Shown: piece by piece, positions 47,799 through 58,321 of the stretch
Layout: every line of letters begins with the position of its first letter
How positions within the stretch are numbered: the stretch's first letter is position 1
Source: Labia minor
Taxonomy: Eukaryota > Arthropoda > Insecta > Dermaptera > Spongiphoridae
Length of the DNA: 64,000 bases
NCBI GenBank assembly: GCA_963082975.1
Contig: OY720344.1
Coordinates: 5,381,580-5,445,579 of the forward strand
Direction of reading: 5' to 3'
Program-made: the position numbers and the translations under genes
The notes under the pieces: generated by a model
Told to the model about the DNA's origin: nothing
The model's database searches: none
The model's input: the letters and a program-made list of their open reading frames with translations, nothing else

Positions 47799-47800
<2 letters not shown>
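47345..47800. repeat. Family E copy E2 continuing into a D-type tail (D4)
   Basis: The E part ends in AGCGCTGTCCGGCG, with TATAGGCGCT making a hairpin. Without a break it continues into the CCCGAGGCTGA and TTTTTCTTTATAAATATT module of family D. E and D are therefore probably the two halves of one larger family. A (TA)n run follows. Confidence 0.6.
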
Positions 47801-47836
<36 letters not shown>

Positions 47837-48447
47837 TAAAGAAATAATTCAGAGTGTAAAATATTAAATAAAAAGTTTGCTTTGTTTTAGAATAAAATAA
47901 TTTTGAATTTTCAAAATTTCTGTAATTTTTATTCATATAAAATATTCGAAATTGTGTTAACAAAAAATATCAAAATATAATTTGAATTTTATTTTATATA
48001 GATTATTTGATTATTTTTTTTTTTATTTTTATTTTATAATCCTTATAAATAAAGATAAATTTATCTTTCCTCTCTTATCATCATATCAGACAAATGAAAG
48101 ATTCCTAATTAAAGAAGATTTTTTTTTGTTCTGGTTTAATGGCTTTTAGGGATTCTCGATTCATTCTCTGGGCAATGTCAGGTGGTTGGTTTGAAATGGA
48201 GTGAGGTGGGGGAGGAGGAAGAGAGGGGTTGAGGAAGGAGAGGGGGAGGTTGTGCCGATGGCCGTTGGGCCTTCGTCTACAGTGCCGCCAGCAGTTGTTC
48301 TTTTACTGTGCATGCTGACAGGTGTTGGTTGCTGTGTTGTTATTGTGCTTGTTGTTGTTGTTGTTGTTGTTCTTATTATTCCAAGTTCGAATTCATAGTG
48401 TGTTTATTCGCGCGAAATTCAATGGCATCACCTCAATTGCCAGCCCA

Positions 48448-48592
48448 ATGGCCGGTTCGGCTTTTAAACATTTGATGGCCTCTACCACCGGGACAGTACG
48501 AAAAGTTAAGCAGGAGGCCCGATTGAGACAGCAACAGAGACAACAGCCACCAGCACCAATTATTATTCATCTACCAATGCCACCCCATACAG
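48448..48592 (+). CDS. Candidate alternative first coding exon
   Basis: A GC-rich island (about 48190-48600) holds an ATG at 48448 that opens MAGSAFKHLMASTTGTVRKV followed by a basic, Gln-rich and Pro-rich stretch. At 48592 lies ACAG|GTGCTT, a weak but possible donor in phase 1, compatible with the exon at 56681. If not spliced, the frame runs to a stop at 48619-48621. Upstream, a separate 46-codon ORF at 48258-48398 begins MAVGPSSTVPPAVVLLLCML and resembles a hydrophobic leader; it could be a uORF or chance. Composition and codon use support expression more than for most of the window. No known domain is recognised. Confidence 0.3.
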
Positions 48593-48979
48593 GTGCTTTA
48601 TCTGTTCTACAACCCAACTAAAAAATATAATTAAAAAAAAAAAAATTTTTATAAATAATAATTTTATATTAGAAATTTTCTTTTTTTTTGTTGTATTTAT
48701 TCCTTTTTTTTCCTTTAATTATTACTGGGAACTTTAATGAGCGGAAGGAAATGAAAAATCTTTTCCAATTGCCTAACAAAGCGTTTTTATCCTTGAGAAA
48801 AGAAGTCGATTTTAAAACCGTTTAACTGTCGTTGCTAACCTAGATTTTTCTATTTACTTGTTTTACTCACAAATGAATTATTCATATTTATATATATTAC
48901 TTCTTATACTACAATTCTAATTATATTTTCTTCTTTATATATGGGTATATCAATATAGAATGTTATAATAAAAAAAAAA

Positions 48980-49524
48980 GCTGGAATTGGAATAAATAAC
49001 ATAATATATTATATTTAAATTAAATTTAATTAATTAAAAATATAAATTAAAATTAATAAATAATATTTATTAAACCAGTGCATGTCTGGCTCTTTGTTGA
49101 TGGCACCACGTCACGTGTTAGCGCGTGTTATGCAGTGTTAAAAAATTAATTCTGGTACTTTCAGCGATTCAATCAAACTGAAATTCTATATATAGGAGTT
49201 TTATACAATTTTTAATCATGTGAAAAACTATCAAAAATATATCTTTATTTTTACGGTCACTTTAGAGGAAAAAAAATCAAAACGTTGAAGGTATACACAA
49301 CCCTCTTCCGGTTGAGCTACATTTCTCAAAAGTTGATAGAAAACTACGAATTTTGATTAATGCCCATGTACCAAAATTCATGATTACTGTTCAAAGTGTT
49401 TTTGCGTAATCTTGTCTACATACATTCTCAGCCTTAGTGAAAATGATTCAGGAACCTTTAAAACGTATCAAAATCTCAACATCGAAAATTTTCGTGATCG
49501 CAATACTATCTCTGGCGAGATAGT
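48980..49524 (-). mobile_element. HINE-A copy A12
   Basis: The minus-strand 5' end is at 49524 (ACTATCTCGCCAGAGATAGT read on minus). The 3' subterminal repeat and hairpin are mostly deleted (GCTGGAATTGG at 48980). CACGTG is at 49112-49117. It lies 360 bp downstream of the candidate exon at 48448. Confidence 0.75.
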
Positions 49525-50111
49525 ACAAATTATAAAAATAATAGATGTTTATATAAAAATTAAAAACAAAAAAAAAGAAATTATTCACTTCAAATTCTCA
49601 CTTATGATTATAATCGAATAAAATAAAAATATTTTAATATAATCGATTTGAAATCAATATATGTACTTGTATTATTATAAAAATAAAAAAATCAAATTAA
49701 TTTTTTTAAGTTAACTTAAAAAAAACCTAATATTGAATAGAACATGTATCATTTTTCGAAAAATATTAACATATACGTACATTAAAGCGGAACAATTCAA
49801 AGTAAATTGTATGAAATACTGAATGAATTGAATGATTGCGAAAGAAAAGAATTCAATAGATATACTTTCTTTTTATTATGCATTTACTATATAATACAAT
49901 AATATAATAATAATAACTATAAAATGTTCATTAATTGTGTGAATAATGCAATATTTTCTATTTCTTTTTTTTGCCAATTTTTAAAACATAATAATAAAAG
50001 CAAATTTTTGAATATTTCTTTATTTTAAAATTCTATATTATATTTAGATGTAATAATATACTCGTATTTGTATTAAGTCATCTATCTATTATTTTAATAG
50101 TAATTATATAA
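49525..50111. other. Spacer without recognised feature
   Basis: A+T-rich with no frame or repeat of note. Confidence 0.55.
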
Positions 50112-50620
50112 ACTGGCGATCCTATCATGGATTTGGAAAAAACTTTACCAGTGGATTCCTTTTTTGTTTCCAAACAAATTTTCGTTAAGCAGTATGTGGA
50201 TGTCTCTTCTAGTTTACGAGATAAAAAAAAATCCATTAATTATTATATAAATCCATTGATATTCTATTTAGTTACCATTTTTTATTAATTTGACCATCAG
50301 AGGGTTCCACTAATTTTCGGGGGGGGGGGGGGAGGTTCAGTTCAGATTAGATATAGAAAGATTAAAAAATTAATTAATTAGATAATTTCCCTATACTGAA
50401 AAAACCCGAAGATTAGGAATAAGTGAATATATATATAATTAACCAATAAAACAATATTTAATGACATCATAGTTCGAGGTTCATAATAAGCTAATTTGGT
50501 AAACTTTAATCCTTTTTATCTCGTAAACTGGAAGCGACCCGCAAAAATTGCATAAGGAAAGTTTATTTGGAATAAAAAAGGAACCCACTGGTGAAGTTTT
50601 ATCTAAATCCATGACTGGTT
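50112..50620. mobile_element. Foldback family G, copy G3
   Basis: Both arms are present (CATGGATTTGGAAAAAAC at about 50128 and its inverse at about 50590). The centre has a G13 run (about 50320) and the phrase GACCATCAGAGGGTTCC seen in G1, G4 and G5. No ORF. Confidence 0.6.
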
Positions 50621-50872
50621 GACTATTTAATATAATATAATTACCATTTTAATATAATATCTCTTGAATAAAATTTCATTTTCTATTCTAGTAATCAAAG
50701 TGATACTTATACTCTTCTTCAAATTCTACTACACCTGATTTATCGAATGAAAATTTATTTATCAAAAAAAATTATTTCTAAATTAATAATTGATTAATTA
50801 TATTTAATAAATAAGTATTAAGTATTCAATAATTATTCATAAAAAAAAACTAAATGATTAAATTTTTGTTAG

Positions 50873-51312
50873 TTGGGAGTGGGTGGATAATGTAAGAAGG
50901 GGCGTGAGAGAGATGGAAGAGGGTAGGGGAGTGATTCCCTCTCTGGGGAGCCGCGAAATAATTTCCTAATACTTGAAATTTTTTGGTTCTAAAGAAAAAG
51001 AAAAAAAAATAAGATGATTTTGTGGGGAAATTTTTAAACATTTTCGATTATTTTTAAAAATTTTTCAATTTGTCTCTAAAAAAAAAAAGCTCAACCGTTT
51101 TTTGGACTAAGCTTTTGAACATTTCGTACTTTTTTAAAAAACAAAAAAGTAAACCGTTTGTCCGGGTTTGGTGGAAAAAATATACCGAAAAAGTTTGGGA
51201 ACCTCTGGGGTAGGGGATGGATGGATGTAGCTCAGAATAGGGGGGCACTTGGAGATATCAGTTTGCTGCAGTCAAGAACTTTCGAGTTCCTTAGAGAGAG
51301 CCACAGAGATTG
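50873..51312 (+). pseudogene. LINE tail R5 split by a hAT MITE
   Basis: GTGAGAGAGATGGAAGAGG before the MITE and AGCTCAGAATAGG, CAAGAACTTTCGAGTTCC and CACAGAGATTGAT after it match the R1/R6 tail. Removing 50929-51207 plus one TSD would restore collinearity. Confidence 0.65.
50929..51207. mobile_element. hAT-type MITE inside a LINE tail
   Basis: The right TIR is AAAGTTTGGGAACCTCTG and the left is a decayed GAGTGATTCCC. GGGTAGGG is duplicated exactly at 50921-50928 and 51208-51215. The LINE reading resumes after the second copy. Confidence 0.7.
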
Positions 51313-51383
51313 ATTATTTCTTTTCAAAATATTTTTAAAAGAAATTTTGTTTTTTTATATTTATATGCTTGTGTGTGTGGGTA

Positions 51384-51426
<43 letters not shown>

Positions 51427-52289
51427 TCACTGTATATTGATGATACATAGGAAGACAAAGGGAGAGAGAGAATGATAATTTTCACATTTGCCCTTCTTTA
51501 GTTATAAATCATTTGTAGATCAGTGTAAAGTGTATCCGGAAGCGGATAGAAAACTAAGGCCGTTTTCCCACGTGTTCTATCTATCATGTTCTCTGTGAAT
51601 GTATGTGAGTGTATATTTTTTTTTTTTCTAATGAAAGAGAAGCAACTCTCATTATGAGAGAAAGCAGTGTAAAAAAATAAAATATTATAAATAAATAAGT
51701 CTATATACATATAATCTTACAATTATTCTTTTTTTTTTATTTTATGTTTTCGTTTTTAATAAAAAAATATCATTATTTTTATGATTACAAGGAAATAACA
51801 ACAACTAAATTAAAGCAAGAAATTAAACAGAAATTTTGATTATTTTTGTTATTATTATTTAATGATGATAATTATTTCCTTTGGTTTATCATCCAAAAGG
51901 AAAAATAAATAACAAATAAACACAAAGAAGGATGGTTCTTTAGTAGGGTTAACACACTCACATTCAATTTGAAATTCTATCCATATTTTCATTCAAATCT
52001 CCAATATTCTATTCACTGTAACAATATTTTGAATTCTTTAATTTGCAATAACAAAGAAACAAAAAAACAATAAATAAAATACAAATAAAAATTAGGTAAA
52101 GGACCACCCTACCTAATCCCTCAACGGATCGGAAAAAAAAAAATACCAGTGCGTACCTTAGATTACCCTGATTGATTTTTGATAAGAAATAATTGGTGCT
52201 CACTTCGTGTTTACTGGAGAAAAATTAATATAATTTGCATATAAATTGGGGGTGGGGGGGCCATGTTTTGATAGTTATAGTATGACTTA
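51313..52289. other. Spacer without recognised feature
   Basis: A (TA)n run at about 51391-51421 and A+T-rich DNA. No gene seen on either strand. Confidence 0.55.
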
Positions 52290-54205
52290 TGATCAAAAGA
52301 GGGCGAGATCTTCACCTTGTCCAGTAGATAGCGCTATTAAATACAATTTAAATTTAAATATATATTAATTTCAACATTTGCCTAAACATTTATAAAAATA
52401 AATATAGATATGAAATACGTTCAATATTAAAAATAAATAAATATACATATGAACTTTGTTTTTTTTTATATTAAAAAATATTTAATTTGAGATTAATTAT
52501 ATATAAAAAGATCAAGTATCAAATAGATTCAAACTTTTATTTTCTTTGATTAGATAGATTATAATTAAATATTATTTATATTATTTAAAAATTATTATTT
52601 TTCTATTTATTAAGGATGTCTATTAAAAAATTGTAATTAACCTTATCATATGTCAAATATTATAGCTAAGTTTTTTTGAATTTTTTAAAATTAAAATAAA
52701 TATTAATTAAATAAAAAACCTTTGTACTGTATCTCCTAATTATATAACCTTATACTAATAATAATATCCTAAAGGATTTTTAGAAATATAATGGGGAGAG
52801 ATGAGATAGAGAAGCTATTCTCAAAGGGGTCCATGAGGTCCCTGGGGGTCCTCATGGATGTCTCTTTAGTAAAAAATAAATTGAAAGGGGAGATTTAAGA
52901 ATAAAACTTAGTAATTTTAGACAGACATTGCCTTTTATATATATAGATTAAATGAGGAAACAATATCAAATAATTTTAATATATCTATTAATGTAATAAA
53001 AAAACAGATATGGACATAACATAAATATTTTTAATTTTATTTTATTTGTAATATATGTAAGACCAGGCTGTGAGGTCATGAATGCCTGGATATAATTTTA
53101 AATTAATAAATATTCGTGGGGAGATATGTAAAAATCTCCACATGTGAAATTTGGTGTGGAAACAATACCTCCCTTACTATCGTTGGTCGGTGAAAAATAA
53201 AAATAAAAATGTAATAATAAAAAATAAAATTTCAATTATATTAATTTAATAAATTATTATTATTATTATTATTAAGTGTTCAGTTATCACATACGTATAT
53301 ATGTATACAGACACACATGCAAAAGCGAAGCTTTGCCGGGTCTGCTAGTTATACAATAAAGGACTCATTAATGCGTAAATAATTAAATTTAATGTTAATT
53401 ATTTATAAAGAAACACCAAAAGAACGCTGAATCTTAATTACAATTTTTTAAAAGACATCCTTAAGCCATTAAGTACCAACTTATTTTTTTTTTTAATAAA
53501 AATTTTTTTATTAAAATGTATTTATTAGGGCTTAAATGTTTAGGAAAAATTTTTTCCCAAATTATAATTACTGAGAAATTAAGTGATGATTATTTGAGAC
53601 CACTGGGACAATATGATTTAAAAATCTTTCTTATTCTCTATCTATTAGTGTGATGGATGGACTTGACAATTTTTGTGCGATTTCTTTTATGTTTGGCATA
53701 AAATTACTAAGTTTTATTCTTAAATCTCCCCTTTCAATTTATTTTTTACTAAAGAGACATCCATAGACCCCCAATAGACCCCTTGGTCATCATAGACCCC
53801 CAGGGGGTCCTCATGGACCCCTTTGAGAATAGCTTCTCTATCTCATCTCTCCCCATTATATTTCTAAAAATCCTTTAGGATATTATTATTAGTATAAGTT
53901 TATATAATTTAGAGATACAGTACAAAAAAAGGTTTTTTATTTAATTAATATTTATTTTAATTTTAAAAAATTCATAAAAACTTAGCTATAATATTTGACA
54001 TATGATAAGGTTAATTACAATTTTTTAATAGACATCCTTAATAAATAGAAAAATAATAATATTTAAATAATATAAATGATATTTAATTATAATCTATCTA
54101 ATCAAAGAAAATAAAAGTTTGAATCTATTTGATAGTTGATCTTTTGCGCTATCTAGTTGAGCAAAGAAAACATTATGGTGAAGGCCCCGCCATCTCTTGG
54201 CCAGT
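52290..54205. mobile_element. Large foldback element H
   Basis: Arms at about 52504-52920 and 53697-54146 are inverted over more than 400 bp. They include AATGGGGAGAGATGAGATAG and its inverse, and GGATGTCTATTAAAAAATTG and its inverse. A further weak match lies outside them (GATAGCGCTAT / GCGCTATCTAG). The loop holds HINE-C3, a third short piece of the arm (53437-53466) and the widespread repeat terminus ACTAGCAGACCCGGCAAAGC (minus strand, about 53350). No ORF. Confidence 0.6.
52955..53191 (-). mobile_element. HINE-C copy C3, internally deleted
   Basis: Both outer parts remain (CAAATAATTTTAATATATC at 52972; CTTACTATCGTTGGTCGG at 53191) but the microsatellite and core are gone. The copy lies in the loop of the foldback element at 52290-54205. 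Confidence 0.65.
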
Positions 54206-54667
54206 CTTGACCTAAAGCCAAGCGTGGATGTTCGTTACGCCCTCTTAGGGACAATCATTTCTATCTCGGAGCCCCGGATGTAAACCTTTACCAAAAATTA
54301 TAAATTAAATATTAGACAATTTAATAATCTTTATATTTAAAAGAGAGTTCTATCCCATACTCCTCCTAAACGACTTATGCGATTTGGGCCATTGGATAGC
54401 CCTCGTGTTAATCTATTAATAGCGTGAAATTCATTGAAAAACAAGAAATACTTTTGGAGAAAAGTGAAAAAATATATTTTTTTCTTACTCATTTTAGACA
54501 AACATTAAATTTCAATTTTGGTTAGAATATTAATAAAACAAAGTAAATTTCTTTTATATTAATAATAAATATTACATATTTACATTTTAAAAGTTGTATA
54601 GATTTATTAACAATTTACATGTATTATAATAAAAGTTATTAAAATTGAATTTTTTGGTTTTTGTCCA

Positions 54668-54906
54668 AAACAGAGATAGATAGATATAACATATACAATA
54701 ATAATATATATAATTTATTTACTGATTAAATTAAAATATATTTTAAATAAGAACACAAAAAGAAATGAATATTTTATGTAATATACGGATTGAAACAAAA
54801 TGGATGAAAACCTTTTACTATTGTACTATTGTACTTACAACCAAATACTATGTACGACTCGGGGGTACAGGGGAGGAGCCGAAGGCGCTCTGAGCAGATA
54901 GTATTA
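54668..54906 (-). mobile_element. Family F copy F2, 5' part
   Basis: The reverse complement matches 45590-45825: terminal CTGCTCAGAGCGCCTTCGG, then the ACATAGTATTTGGTT and GTTTTCATCCATTTTG segments. It stops at the (ATCT)n-CTCTGT point where F1 continues into its LINE fragment. Confidence 0.6.
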
Positions 54907-55391
54907 ATAATAATAAAGTAACAATTTCTTAAAAGAGCCTGCAATATAGGCAATCTACATTATATAAATGATAAATTTAACATTAAATATTTATATGATA
55001 TGAAATGATATGAATAATTGATTTATTTTAATAAATCAAATTAATTAAAAAAAAAAAAAAAAAACACACACACGCACATTCTATATTAATGCGAATAATA
55101 ATTTATTATTTATATAATTGAATTTTAAACCAACCAAGATAATCAATAGAGAATAAAATCAAAGACCAAAGTAAAGTTGTTCGTTTAGTATTGATCCATT
55201 GGTCCATTTAGATTTATTTAAGTGATTGAACATGTACACATACAAACAAGATAGAGAGTATACTTTTGATCTTTTGAAAAATTAAGGTTAAAATTACAAT
55301 TTGGTCCAAATCTTCAGCAAATAGTGTAACTACATATTCATGATATTTTTTTTTGCTTAAAGAAGGGAAGAACATTCGAATTCAAGTAACG
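54907..55391. other. Spacer without recognised feature
   Basis: A18 followed by (CA)n at about 55047-55075. Nothing else. Confidence 0.55.
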
Positions 55392-55892
55392 GTAATTGTC
55401 CATTCTAACCGATGTATCATGGATTTGGATAAACCTTTGCCAGTGGATTCCTTTTTTAATTCTAAACAAACTTCCCTTAAGCTGTAGGTGGCGGTCGATT
55501 CCAATTTACCAGATAAAAATTATTAAAGTTTGACAGATAAACTAATTATGAATATGTTTTATTGACTAATTCACTAATTATTCACTTATTCACTAATTTT
55601 CGGTTTGGATATAAGAAAATTAAAAAATTAATTAATTAAATAATTTTCCTATATCCAAACCGAACTAATAAAAATAAAAAAATACTGGAGCCCTTTGCTG
55701 GTCAAATAATAAAATATGGTAGCTAAATAGAATAACAACGGATTTATAGGCAAACTTTAATCATTTTTATCTCGTAAACTAAAAGAGACCTCCACATAGT
55801 GCTTAAGGAAAGTTTGTTTGGAATCAAAAAAGGAATCCACTGGTAAAGTTTTATCCAAATCCATGATACATTGGTTAGACTGAACAATTATC
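55392..55892. mobile_element. Foldback family G, copy G4, with 9-bp target duplication
   Basis: The terminal repeats start GTAATTGTCC on the left and GATAATTGTTC on the right strand and extend over about 200 bp. CAAGTAACG flanks both ends exactly (55383-55391, 55893-55901). Long TIRs with 8-9 bp duplications fit Mutator-like (MULE) or hAT-related MITEs; no protein is present to decide. Confidence 0.65.
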
Positions 55893-56328
55893 CAAGTAAC
55901 GTTACAATGATGGATACATAGAAAATATATTATATGTACAATATTCAATGACAATTAATAATAATTTTTCTTTTTTAAACAAAAGAATTACCATACACAT
56001 CTTCACCTCTCTTCTTAAATCATCATTCTTTTAATCTTCACTCAGATCTCATTCGGTATTTATTTATTTAGTTATTTACTACTTACTTGTACTATTACTT
56101 GTTTCTTTGGGTGTTCACAAACTTGTGATTAAAAATATACAGCTAACATATCTAATATTTTGTTGTATTGATAGATAAATTAAATTAAATAAATTATATA
56201 TAAAAATATGTGTGTATTATAAAAACCACAAAAATTTTAATAAATATATTCATTGAATCATTTAATTTTTTTATGTAAAATAATTCTAGGATCTTAAATT
56301 ATTAAAGCTTTGGTGGTTGTTTTTATTT

Positions 56329-56548
56329 ATAAGGGAATTTTGTAAATAAAACTACATATTGATATTTGTTATGGTAAATTTATTCAAAAAATACAAAAAA
56401 TTATACACAACGTCTTGATTGCTACTTCTGCAATCGTTATCAAGCGATTGCACTGTTCGAGCGTCCAGTGACGAGTGACGACTGATACTTTGAATAAATT
56501 TACAATAACAAAAATCAATATGTGGTTTTATTTACAAAATTCCCTTAT
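56329..56548. mobile_element. 220-bp MITE with about 60-bp TIRs upstream of a coding exon
   Basis: ATAAGGGAATTTTGTAAATA at the left matches TATTTACAAAATTCCCTTAT at the right, and the pairing continues through ACATATTGAT and AAATTTATTCAAA. TA borders suggest a Tc1/mariner-type insertion. ATTCTAGGATC occurs at 56283-56293 and 56551-56561. It ends 132 bp before the exon at 56681. Confidence 0.65.
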
Positions 56549-56680
56549 AAATTCTAGGATCGTTAACGAGAACTTTTGAAATGGAATTAAATTGATTTTT
56601 AAATTTAATAAATAAATAAATTAAAAAATAGAAAAAAAGTCAATTGTATTTATTTTGTTTTTTTTTCAATGATATTTCAG

Positions 56681-56856
56681 CCGAGGTGGGCGGCCCCGGG
56701 CCCTATAAGCCCGTGCCACCGCCGAAGCCGCTACAGCCAGCTATTACTGTTCCTGCTTCAGCGACCGCTACAGCAGCAGCAGCTACATCTCATTATCAAC
56801 CAATTACTGCTGCTACCGCTGGCTATCATCCAGTACCATCATCAACCCTCTATCAG
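56681..56856 (+). CDS. Coding exon with YKPVPPPKP motif (possible ZO-1/polychaetoid-like)
   Basis: The acceptor GATATTTCAG and the donor CAG|GTAATT bracket 176 nt that start in phase 1 and end in phase 0. The product begins AEVGGPGPYKPVPPPKPLQP and continues with Ala/Thr/Ser-rich and Tyr-rich sequence ending STLYQ. PKP-containing proline segments of this kind occur in the unstructured C-terminal region of tight-junction MAGUK scaffolds (ZO-1; polychaetoid in flies), where they bind SH3 or cytoskeletal partners. That is family knowledge applied by resemblance, not proof. Other proline-rich adaptors remain possible. The exon is followed after only 118 nt by the next one. Three upstream candidate exons could join it (see 13891, 17317 and 48448). 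Confidence 0.7.
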
Positions 56857-56974
56857 GTAATTCATCATAAAAATAAAAATAAAAAGTTTTCTTTAAGAAT
56901 TTCAATTTGATAAAAATTTCTAAATTTTCTATTTTTTTTAATGTGTTTGTGTTTGTGTGTGTGTGTGTGTGTAG

Positions 56975-57193
56975 AGTTTGACGGCAAGTCCTGCCTATTT
57001 GGTAGCATCAAGTCAACCAACTTACCAGGCGACGTATCAGCCGGCGCCGGCGGCTTCCACATCCGGCGCCGGCTACCAACCGCCACCCTACAGGATGCCC
57101 CCGTATCCTCTTTATGGGGAAACAACGATACCAGGTGCCACGATTGTCCCAGGGGATTCAGGACCACTTCACACACATTCCAGTAAATTTCCG
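56975..57193 (+). CDS. Coding exon, Pro/Tyr/Ser-rich, same gene
   Basis: This 219-nt exon (73 codons, phase 0 at both ends) starts after GTGTAG and ends at CCG|GTAAGA, a strong donor. It reads SLTASPAYLVASSQPTYQAT and continues through Tyr/Pro-rich text (PPPYRMPPYPLYGETTIPGA) to HTHSSKFP. G+C is high for this window, and the reading frame on the opposite strand is a shadow of it. The acceptor is unusual because the normal pyrimidine tract is replaced by a (TG)n run ending at the AG. The segment looks disordered, consistent with a scaffold-protein tail. The next exon must lie downstream; I found no convincing one before 64000, so the gene is probably incomplete here. Confidence 0.7.
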
Positions 57194-57539
57194 GTAAGAA
57201 TGGAATGAAACCAAAAATTAATAATAATAATAATAAATAATTATTATCATGTTTTTAATTACACAATGCACAAATGGGTTGGAAAGTATAATATTAATTT
57301 ATAAGTTTATAATTTATATAAAATATGTATATAAATAATTAACTATAACTAACAGATTGTGAATTGAATTGGATTAAAAACAAAAAAAAAAATAAAAATA
57401 AAAACAAAATTGTAAATCTGTAATAATTATAATTTTCGTAGTGTAAATAAGTAATTGATTATGTTACATGAGAGAGAGAGAGAGAGATTGAGTAGCCCTT
57501 AATTTTAAAATTAATTTAAATTTATTAAAATGTATATAC
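57194..57539. other. Intron sequence after the last supported exon
   Basis: (AAT)n near 57221 and (GA)n at 57472-57486. No further exon recognised. Confidence 0.5.
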
Positions 57540-57547
57540 CTATAGTG

Positions 57548-57864
57548 CATCGGTCGGTGAACCGGAGTAAATGACCCCAAATGGTCTAAAAATGAAATTT
57601 TTGAGAGTAAAAATGAAACTTTTGTGAGGAAAAAGTATGACATGAGAGAGATGGGAGAGGATAGGGACTGGAGGGTTGTGGCTCAGAATAGGAATACTTG
57701 GAGGGGCCAAGAACTTTCGAGTTCCGAAGAGCTACAGAGATAGATAGATGGGGGGGCTATAACAAGAGGCGATTTCGTTGGGTTTTTTTGCTCTTCACCA
57801 TGGGGTAATATCAACTTACACAAAGTTATTTTGGGGTAATAATTAAAAAAGTTCCCGACCGCTG
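57548..57864. mobile_element. hAT-type MITE with a LINE tail nested in it
   Basis: The TIRs CATCGGTCGGTGAACCGG and TTCCCGACCGCTG are flanked by a perfect 8-bp CTATAGTG (57540-57547, 57865-57872). A LINE fragment occupies 57636-57748. Confidence 0.7.
57636..57748 (+). pseudogene. LINE tail R6 inside a hAT MITE
   Basis: ACATGAGAGAGATGGGAGAG, GTTGTGGCTCAGAATAGG, CCAAGAACTTTCGAGTTCC and an AGATAGATAGAT tail identify a 113-bp 5'-truncated insertion. Confidence 0.65.
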
Positions 57865-58118
57865 CTATAGTGCCATCTTAAATTTCATTTTCAAATAACA
57901 ATTATTCAAAAAAAAAAAAAAAAATTTGTAAAGAAATGCTATCAACAATTCATTATTATTCTTTAAAAAAAAAAATAAAAATAAAACTTCCATAACACTA
58001 TTCTAAATGGAATTTCTTATTTTAATTAATTTCATTTTATAATCTTATTTTATTTCTATTATAACACAAATTTATTCAAAATCCTTAAGATTTAAAGAAA
58101 TGTTAGTAATTAAATGTA

Positions 58119-58321
58119 AGCTGGGGTCTATGGGACGGAGTCAACCCAGCCTCCGGGAACAACATTGGGGAAAAGTTACTTGATAGCGCCTCCGATCAAG
58201 TAAATCGAGGTAAAGATTGAGAGGACCCGTTCTACTGATCATCGGACACCTCATTGATATAACCGGCTTGATAGGCGTTGTCCTTTGATTAGGACATACA
58301 AAGTCAGAGGTTTTTTTGTTT
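58119..58321 (+). mobile_element. SINE1, 5'-truncated copy
   Basis: The copy starts inside the body (GCTGGGGTCTATGGGACGG), lacks the tRNA head and ends AAGTCAGAGG plus T7. It is collinear with the copy at 8014-8296 with scattered differences and a small gap near GGCGTTGTCC. 5' truncation is typical of retroposition. Confidence 0.75.

Noticed and set aside
48201..48398. Val/Leu-rich frame resembling a membrane segment
   Set aside because: Largely a (TTG)n/(GTT)n repeat; kept only as a possible uORF within the candidate exon region.
56865..57186. Two other frames (plus and minus) open across the coding exon at 56975
   Set aside because: They overlap the better supported frame, run into intron sequence and start in the TG tract or intron; shadows.
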